A stretch of 64,000 nucleotides of DNA from Linanthus parryae (Eukaryota > Streptophyta > Magnoliopsida > Ericales > Polemoniaceae): NCBI GenBank assembly GCA_023055425.1, contig JALGPY010000002.1:133196427-133260426 (forward strand). Direction: 5' to 3'. Shown in pieces: positions 57,793-64,000 of the stretch. Below the pieces are notes generated by a model. The model was not told the DNA's origin, made no database searches, and saw nothing but the letters and a program-made list of their open reading frames with translations. Numbering within the stretch: position 1 is the stretch's first letter; the number at the start of each line of letters is the position of its first letter. The position numbers and the translations under genes were made by a program.

Positions 57793-58015
57793 GCGCATAC
57801 AGTGTACATATAATATTGTGGATGCAGTGTGTGAATTGTATGCATGGTCTCCACCAGGAAGGAGTCTCCACCAACACGACACGGGTCTCGAGCGAGCAAT
57901 ATGCAGCATACAGCAGTGAAAGTGTACAACATAGTGAGTGTTTCAGTGCGTGTTCCATGCATAGCTTCCACCTGGCATGAGCCTCCACCCACACCAAGCA
58001 GGGGTCTCGCTTACG
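57793..58015. repeat. Diverged tandem duplication, unit about 110 bp
   Basis: Units at about 57793-57900 and 57903-58015 share the order GCATACAG, GTGTACA, GTGTG/GTGCGTG, ATGCAT, TCCACC, GGGTCTCG. They have clearly drifted. Confidence 0.6.
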
Positions 58016-58042
58016 ATTTTCAAATGCGAAGAACAGTCAGAT

Positions 58043-58115
58043 GATGTAAATTATTTTAGGATAATTTACCTCTATTGGCGATGCAACTCGTCCTTCAACG
58101 AAATACTCTGCAAAT
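58043..58115 (-). CDS. Candidate small internal exon (minus strand)
   Basis: On the minus strand TATTTGCAG precedes a 38-nt open stretch (reading YFVEGRVASPIE) that is followed by GTAAATTA, a good donor. The exon would lie at about 58069-58106. It could belong with the coding-like segments at 59.4-59.7 and 60.3-60.6 kb. The product is unknown and splicing is only inferred from the consensus. Confidence 0.25.
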
Positions 58116-58450
58116 ATTTTTGAGATTTCTGGCCTGTTATTTTTTTAGACTTCACATAAGGCGCTAATATATACTACTAGTATAAATGTTCTATAACATG
58201 CAAATTATACCTGAAACAGGTGATTGGAAAAAAATTAGTATAATTTTGTAATGTTGCCACCCCTAATCAATGAGCCTATACCTACTGCACTAGTCTCTAA
58301 ACCAGCAACGATCTCTCTACAACCACATCTTTAAACCCAACATTTATTACTCTGAAACCACATTTTTATACCAACATTTATTAATCCATTAACCTCCGTC
58401 TTCTCCTAACACCAGGTTCCCACTGTGTATAAAACCAGAGCATACAGCCT

Positions 58451-58785
58451 TGTCCATTTACTCCACCTTACATCCATGAAGATATTTGAGGTTTAGATTT
58501 TGGGCAAGCATCTTGATGTCAAGAGTCAGTTATGTCCTCGCCCCCTTACGGAAGCGCTGTGATGCATGGAATGGTCACACAGAAGCTTCTGGAGGGGGCA
58601 AGAACACAACGGATTCTACTGTCCATTTCACTACACCTATCATCCACCTATATAGAGTTTTGATTGTGGGAAAGCATGTCAATGTCAAAAATCTCCACGA
58701 GGTTTATTTCATTATATTCTGGTTGTCTTGATGCAGCATTGTGATGCATGGAATGATCACAAAGCTGGTGCTTCAGTTAGTCAGA
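58451..58785. repeat. Diverged tandem duplication, period about 169 bp
   Basis: TGTCCATTT at 58451 and 58620 open two units that share AAGCAT, GATGTCAA/AATGTCAA and GTGATGCATGGAATG (58558 and 58740). Confidence 0.65.
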
Positions 58786-59325
58786 ATATAACGATGCCAA
58801 CCTCTGTTTATCATAGCAGAACTGCTCATCGATCTTAGATGTGTGCTAAATCGACGGAAACCTCTGCTTCGTAGTTGATCGAACCTTCTAGACCAACTCT
58901 CACACTAGAGGTGACTCTTCAGTTTATTATTGACCTTAATATATTTAAGCGATTATTCACAAAGAGGGTCGGCTCTATAGTAAGGCAGCCAAGGCGGCCG
59001 CTTTAGGCCCCTAATCCGGCGACGACCCGTTTTTTATTATCAATATTTTTTTAAAGAGAACTCTATAGTTATCTCAACTAATTGCATATTTTGAGGAAAT
59101 TTCAATAATTGTATATTGGTTTGTGGAAGTTTACATTGTTTTACACATAGTTGACCCAAGTTCGAATCTTGTTGATGACATATGTGAACATATAATTTTT
59201 ACCTAATTATCAAAAATTTGTACGGTCCTTGAACATGAAGATAAGTTAATATATAACACACCAGTAGTAGTTACACATAGCTAGCATTGTTCAAGTATCT
59301 GCCACAGAAAATGTTTCGGGAATAG
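58786..59325. other. Unassigned stretch
   Basis: No ORF over 60 codons and no clear repeat. A short GC-rich part occurs near 58970-59030. Confidence 0.3.
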
Positions 59326-59772
59326 TTACAGGCAAAGATTCAATATTACATATATAACTAAAAATAAGCAAAAGCTATAACAAAGATAGCAGGATCGAGC
59401 TTCTTCTGGTTCCTTTGCCTTTCCCCCCACGTCTGTTGTTCTATAATCAACAGATTCACCCATTCCTTTGAAGATTTCCACAAGCACTTCAATAATTTTG
59501 TTACCCTCAAGTAGCTCGACTTTCCTTTCACATATAGCTGCAGGCTTCATGCATTCCTGAGATACAGTCAGTTTCAATGGGTCATCCGTTTCATCCTCTG
59601 AATCAGAGACGACCACTGGAATATTCAAATACAATGGAGGCCGTCGTGTGAGAGCACTGGTGACCTCCTCCTCTTTAAAGGGTGGGGATTTTGATGTCGT
59701 TACAGAAACACATGAAATAATAGAGTGAATTAGATATATATCCATATCATCAAGGTTTCTAACAGTGACCAA
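59326..59772 (-). CDS. Coding-like segment, unknown product (minus strand)
   Basis: A 148-codon open frame. The part from about 59700 down to about 59400 looks like real coding sequence: RRPPLYLNIPVVVSDSEDE, then a mixed charged stretch (ERKVELLEGNKIIEVLVEIF, GMGESVDYRTTDVGG). The acidic Ser-Asp-Glu motif resembles a casein-kinase-2-type site. The hydrophobic C-terminal 24 residues (CYLCYSFCLFLVIYVILNLC) may be intron read-through or a membrane segment. I do not recognise the family. It lies in a region bounded by CACTA-like termini, so it could be part of a transposon gene or a captured host gene. An exon inside a larger minus-strand gene is more likely than a complete gene. Confidence 0.35.
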   Translation of the reverse strand: MVTVRNLDDMDIYLIHSIISCVSVTTSKSPPFKEEEVTSALTRRPPLYLNIPVVVSDSEDETDDPLKLTVSQECMKPAAICERKVELLEGNKIIEVLVEIFKGMGESVDYRTTDVGGKAKEPEEARSCYLCYSFCLFLVIYVILNLCL

Positions 59773-60325
59773 GCACTAACCAAGCAGCGCGCATAATGAA
59801 AATCATAAACAACAATAATAGGCTCATATCAGTACTGCACAAGAAAAACTTGACCATTATGGGTAAATCACAGAAAGGGGCTCAGATCAGTACTCATTAA
59901 AACCAGCAGATAAGAGATCGATGATCACAGGCTGCAATAGGATTTTGCCTTAAGCCATGCATATCACACTCTATGGGCTACAATGAGTAAATTCAATAGA
60001 TCCATATCATCATCGCCTCTCCTGCGAGATTGAAGAGGCTCATATCTGTACTCATGAAAACCATATAAGAGATCGATGATCACAGGCTGCAAAAGGATTT
60101 TACCTTTCCATGCATATCACACTCTATCGACTACAAAGAGTGAATTCGAACGATCCATATCATCACGGCCTCTTACAGTTAGCAAGCAGTGAGCATGAAG
60201 AACATCATAATATCATGAAGATGCACAAATCAGTACTCATGACAACCAGTATCTTGAATTAACATCCACTAATATCTTGAAAGCAACAGTTATTTCTGAG
60301 ACAATGCACCTCATTCAAATTAGAA

Positions 60326-60562
60326 TCATGAAAGATGGATCACCTCCAAATACAACTCAACATTGATCTGTTTAAGATATCTATTATATTTCATATTTTC
60401 ATTCATGTGATCATTCATAACTTCCCAAGTGGTCAAAGCATTAAGCCATAACATGGACTTGAAGTGAACCAAAATACCATTCGTTGCTAATTCAAACCTT
60501 TCATCCTCTATAGTCCACGAGTACTTGTGAAGGACATTTCGATCTGATTTGGAGGCACACAA
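60326..60562 (-). CDS. Coding-like segment, unknown product (minus strand)
   Basis: A 78-codon frame starting MCASKSDRNVLHKYSWTIED and containing LATNGILVHFKSMLWLNALT and EVMNDHMNENMKYNRYLKQI. The balanced composition and lack of low complexity make it more gene-like than its surroundings. It lies between repeat copies and upstream, in minus-strand sense, of the 59.3-59.8 kb frame. Together they could be exons of one gene whose leader would be the GA/CT-rich stretch near 62.1 kb. No family is recognised; chance cannot be excluded at this length. Confidence 0.3.
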   Translation of the reverse strand: MCASKSDRNVLHKYSWTIEDERFELATNGILVHFKSMLWLNALTTWEVMNDHMNENMKYNRYLKQINVELYLEVIHLS

Positions 60563-60574
60563 ATGATTTCATCA

Positions 60575-61015
60575 TTTTGCCAACATTAATTATCAGATGG
60601 TCAAAATGCCCTTCACAAGTAAACCTAGCGAGAAGGTCAAGAATTTTTTGTACTGTTATTTTATGTGATTTATCTCATAACTTTCTCTTATTTTTATGAA
60701 TTGATAATTTCCTTTTGCAATAAACTAACTTTTTAATGAACTAGCATTAATTAATTGGAAATTCATCTGTTCATCCGCTACCGAATTCCGGCACTTGCGA
60801 AGGCCACTTTGACCCGATTTCCATGCGCAAATGTTTGCATTAAATTTCCAACATTATCAGCGGGTCAAAATGACCTTCGCAAGACCCAGCAGAATAGTGA
60901 GGTTGAACGGAGGAAATTCATTCACAAATGGTTGCATTTAATTGCCAACAATATCAGCGGGTCAAAATGACCTTCGCAAGACCCGGCAGAATAGAGAGGT
61001 TGAGTGGAGGAAATT
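60575..61015. repeat. Repeat cluster with one inverted arm (MITE- or foldback-like)
   Basis: CGGGTCAAAATGACCTTCGC occurs at about 60859 and 60957 inside two direct repeats of about 98 bp. An inverted form (CTTGCGAAGGCCACTTTGAC) lies at about 60795. A more diverged direct copy lies at about 60575-60640. An inverted arm facing direct copies suggests a terminal-inverted-repeat element with an internal duplication. Confidence 0.6.
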
Positions 61016-61360
61016 GATAATAACAAATAAAAAACATGGAATGAACGGATGGAAATACGGAAATGGTCTCAGATCTGTACTCGTGAAAACGAGATAACAC
61101 ATCCATGATCACAGGCTGCAAAAGGATTTTGCCGTACCATGCATATCATGGCACTTTATCGACTACAGAGTGAATTCGAACAATCCATATCATAAAGACT
61201 TCTTCAGTGAGCATGAAGAGGATCGGATGAGTACCCATTAACAAATAAGAGATGACAACAACAGGCTGCAAAAAATAAATTTGCCTTGCCTGGCATATTA
61301 CACTCTAACAGCTTCAATAAGTGAATTCAATAGATCCATATCATCATGGCCTCTTACACA

Positions 61361-61885
61361 ACTAAATGTTTGAACACATCAGATTATGAACTTGCAAAAA
61401 TGGCATAGGGTACTTAAAAAACTTCATATCGTACACATAAATTGCGAGACATGCACATTTTCAGCTACCTCAGTTTCATCCACATCACATTCAACTAGAC
61501 AAATTATATATACATTAAAACACATATTCCTATCCGTATGTTTCCGCATAGATATATCATTCAGCCCATGAGTAAATACTTTCCAATCTGTGAACAGCAA
61601 CCACTTGGTTCTGTGAGAAAGAGTATATATACCACATTCTACACTCATCTAGCAGATCCAAACACATGATTTACCCAAAGTTAAAATGTTTGCAGATATC
61701 ACAGTTAAATTAAAGAACATAGAATTTATAAGCATGAAAGATGGAGCTCGGCCTACAAATACAGATATCACAGTAAAATTGATCCTTTTTAAGTCACAGA
61801 GATGAAAAGGGCTTGTTAGATCTGAGCACAAGCCACCATTCAGAATCCAAATTGAAAAGTGCATGTATAATCAATAGAAACTTAG
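61361..61885. other. Unassigned stretch
   Basis: Short chance ORFs on both strands. I see no convincing exon, repeat or RNA gene. If the minus-strand gene is real, this would be intron. Confidence 0.25.
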
Positions 61886-62093
61886 AAGCAAAATAGAGAC
61901 TGAGAGACAGAGAGTGACGGACCAGTGCTGAGGACAGATGTTTGTGAAGTGTGAGACATGGAATTTCTCTTCCTGCGCCAAAACTCCATTCTCAGATTTG
62001 AACCAGCTGGTGCCCGATTGAGTCAATCGGAATGAAGAACGATCGATTCTGGAAAGGAGAAAGACGGTGGTGGCGAGAGGACCGCGGTTGTGC

Positions 62094-62134
<41 letters not shown>

Positions 62135-62215
62135 TAGAGAGAGAATCAGCGGTGGTGGCGAGTGGAAGATGATGAGTTAGGTAGGGATCTTCATTAGCTA
62201 GGTGAATTCTATATG
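61886..62215 (-). promoter_or_regulatory. Candidate leader/first exon of a minus-strand gene, with (CT)n tract
   Basis: On the minus strand a long CT tract (plus (GA)n at about 62097-62126, with interrupted continuation to 62143) is followed by a C-rich leader and an ATG at about 61993 (MEFWRRKRNSMSHTSQTS). After about 24 codons CTG/GTCCGT offers a weak donor. CT-rich leaders are common in plant genes. A short direct repeat, GGTGGTGGCGA, flanks the tract (about 62068 and 62152). The promoter was not identified with confidence. Confidence 0.3.
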
Positions 62216-62594
62216 GAGGCCGAAAGTGGGAGTAATGGCGGGGAGTTGTTAGTTGGCCAGCAGATAGGGTGAATTAATTTTTTGGTATGATTTGATTTTT
62301 CCTCCAACACTTGGGGATATTTCATTTCCTCCCAAAAAATTAGCAAAAATTTCATTTCCCGCCCAAAAGTTTAGTCAAATTTGTGTTTAGATCCATTCCC
62401 TACAAAACTGCAAGTCGTTGATAATTCTTTATTTCGGATGACTAGTCATTTCCCCACGACAGAAACACAGCTGGTCTTTAAAAATCTAAAAGACAACAAA
62501 CCAGGCGACTAACTAATAAAAAAGACAGTTTGTACTGCTTTTAAAGACCATAATCCTGGTAGCAGGATTGAAACCGGTCGCTGAAAGCAGGATC

Positions 62595-62604
62595 TGTTGT
62601 AGTG
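62595..62604 (-). repeat. CACTA-like right terminus (candidate)
   Basis: TGTTGTAGTG, the inverse of CACTACAACA. The adjacent 140 bp carry short motifs in both orientations (GGTCTTTAAAA/TTTTAAAGACC, GGCGACT/GGTCGCT, ACGAC), as expected of a CACTA subterminal region. Confidence 0.45.
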
Positions 62605-62855
62605 TTAGGAATGTTTCCATCCCTAGAATCCTAGTTTTTGTAGGATTGTGACTCCCATAAATCTATAGAAACCTATATAAACCCTAAAGGAGTGTAGGAT
62701 GTGCCTTGAACTACAAGTTTTGGACTTACCCTTACCTCCTTGAAGTCGTTGACCTAACCTAGCAGAATTTTCTGCTCCTTCTGGCCGAGACCTTTTATTA
62801 GGTTCTCTTATGACGTGTTCTTGGTGTTTTTCTCGTCTATCTGCTGGTTTTCATC
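62605..62855 (+). other. Possible promoter/leader region
   Basis: Contains CTATATAAACCC at about 62671-62682, a good plant TATA box, followed by a C/T-rich leader. The start TGTTAGGAATG at 62603 could also be the beginning of an LTR, but no second copy is in the window. Confidence 0.3.
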
Positions 62856-63204
62856 ATGGACTACTCTCTTCCTTTACAACCAAAATTGTGCTTTTTGGGG
62901 GAATCTCATATTCATATTAATGGGGAAAGCCAAAAAGTTGTTCAAGTATCTAGAAGGAAGAGAGGTATTCGAAGATTTGGAGAAGTTCTTGTGCTTCCAG
63001 CTGAGTTGTACGGTGATGCAGCATTGGCTCGCATTCGTGTGGATCCTCGATATAGTTCTTCTTGTTCAATTTGTGGGAAGAGATTCTTCATAAAAAATGC
63101 ATGCATGAAGAGTTAGTTTCAAAGTTTTTAGGTGCCTTTCGTTTGGCACATGCCTGGTGGATTTCGTATGATGATGAATTTCTTGACGAGTTGGGTTTCC
63201 CATA
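62856..63204 (+). pseudogene. Unidentified coding-like segment, apparently frameshifted
   Basis: An open frame from ATG 62856 reads MDYSLPLQPKLCFLGESHIH, then a basic stretch (VSRRKRGIRRFGE), VLPAELYGDAALARIRVDPR and CSICGKRFF, and stops at 63116. In the next frame the reading continues from about 63100 as HEELVSKFLGAFRLAHAWW to DELGFP and a stop at about 63204. This suggests one frameshift in a roughly 115-residue segment. CSICGKRF resembles the start of a C2H2 finger, but the His pair is not clear. I do not recognise the family. Confidence 0.35.
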
Positions 63205-64000
63205 ATTTCATGAAGTGAATTCATATTTTTATTTCATAGTTCAGTTTGTTTAGTTGCATGGTTAACTCTTTGATAGTTTCTTTATTTAAATAAATATCTC
63301 TTATATCAAATTCGTGTGACAAATAGAGGAAGTAGTTTTGAATTTAGATCCGTATGAGCTTTGATTCGATTCTTGAAAGTGAAATAACAAGTTTATGCGT
63401 TGTACATGAAAATTGATTAATTGTTTGTGATGAATTGTATCTCACGAATGTTTCCCAATGATTAAGAGTCATAGGATGCTTATTCACATTGATGAGTCAA
63501 TTGATGTGTCTTATTTTATTCCAAATGCTTTACGCTACTCCAACTGGGATACATGATTTTATTAGATTAGATATCTAAAGAGTTTCTCATTCATATCTTA
63601 AATTTTTTCATTGTATATGAATATGAAAAATAACAAGTATGTTGTCCATCATAAATCACGTTATTTCGTATAATGTATCCTTGTGAATAATTTCGTGCAT
63701 ACTTGTTGTTGTTCTTACGATACTACCTGTCACAAAGCATATTACACTTTGTCGTTTGTAAGGAATTTTTTATATGCAGACTTTAGAAAAAGAACAATGG
63801 ATGAATGAGACGAGATTTGAAGACAATGTTGATTTATTCCCAATTGACGAAGTTGCGAGCATTCATGGAGCAAGCTGATGCAGAAAGATGAAGACTAGTA
63901 TAGCTTATTTTTTCCTATGAAATTCAATGATTTTGGTACCCAAATTGACAAAGGGGGAGACTGAAATATAATGAGCCAGAATGTGTTCAATCTAGGATCC
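63205..64000. other. AT-rich tail with a PPT-like motif near the end
   Basis: No ORF of note. CAAAGGGGGAGACTG at about 63950-63963 resembles a copia PPT followed by a TG, and the words before it (CCAAATTGACAAAGG) resemble Sirevirus 3' ends. The element, if real, continues beyond the window. Confidence 0.3.

Larger units (their letters stand above)
59740..61360. repeat. Dispersed family of about 135-bp direct repeats
   Basis: Copies at about 59880-60010, 60047-60175, 61065-61205 and 61225-61360, plus a partial copy near 59745-59850. Each contains, in order, CAG(A)TC.GTACTC, GATGATCACAGGCTGCAA, ATTTTGCC/ATTTTACC, GCATAT, CACTCTA, GTGAATTC and GATCCATATCAT. They are diverged but collinear. Confidence 0.7.

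Noticed and set aside
56458..62604. A confirmed complete CACTA transposon
   Set aside because: The termini match over only ten bases, the target triplets differ and no transposase motif was seen, so it is reported only as candidate ends.
1..64000. tRNA, rRNA or other structural RNA genes
   Set aside because: I found no cloverleaf-like or rRNA-like sequence. The tRNA-like matches are primer-binding sites of retroelements.

Overview
The window looks like repeat-rich nuclear DNA of a flowering plant. It holds no ordinary intact host gene that I can name. Most of it is LTR retrotransposons nested inside one another, recognised by TG...CA termini, 5-bp target-site duplications (TSDs), tRNA primer-binding sites (PBS), polypurine tracts (PPT) and gag/pol motifs. 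Family names (Angela-like, Sirevirus-like, CACTA-like) come from motif recognition by eye. No database search was run.

Layout. (1) 1-3396 and 36718-36953: decayed Ty3/gypsy element, with LTR end, PBS, an extra upstream ORF, gag with a zinc knuckle, and protease. Its pol is missing. (2) 3397-36717: a Ty1/copia Angela-like element with 1.43-kb LTRs and TSD ATGCC, inserted between the gypsy zinc knuckle and protease. Apart from one 1-nt frameshift and the insertion described next, its gag-pol is intact. (3) 6582-31462: inside the copia gag lies a minus-strand tandem array of a non-autonomous LTR element, five 2.23-kb LTRs alternating with four 3.43-kb bodies, with one TSD (TTGTA) around the whole block. 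Each body has a tRNA-Asp-type PBS, two PPT-like tracts and one intact 559-codon ORF of unknown function with a coiled coil and a C-terminal membrane segment. This array is the most unusual object in the window. (4) 36954-46620: an older, heavily decayed Angela-like element carrying a 1.54-kb solo LTR with TSD TGGTG. (5) 46621-55501: a decayed Sirevirus-like copia element with gag, pol, an env-like region and 3' LTR. (6) 55502-64000: no clear gene. It holds a CGTCG-rich block and CACTA-type termini, several decayed tandem duplications, candidate minus-strand exons with a GA/CT-rich leader near 62.1 kb, and an unidentified coding-like segment at 62.86-63.2 kb.

Order of events, as inferred: gypsy first; Angela copy 2 and the Sirevirus-like element are old; the Angela copy 1 LTRs differ at about 27 positions by eye (roughly 2%); the outer LTRs of the array differ by about ten substitutions (under 0.5%), so the array is the youngest. 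The TSDs of Angela copy 2 do not match and its 3' LTR carries a patch of neighbouring sequence, so this older part has been rearranged after insertion.
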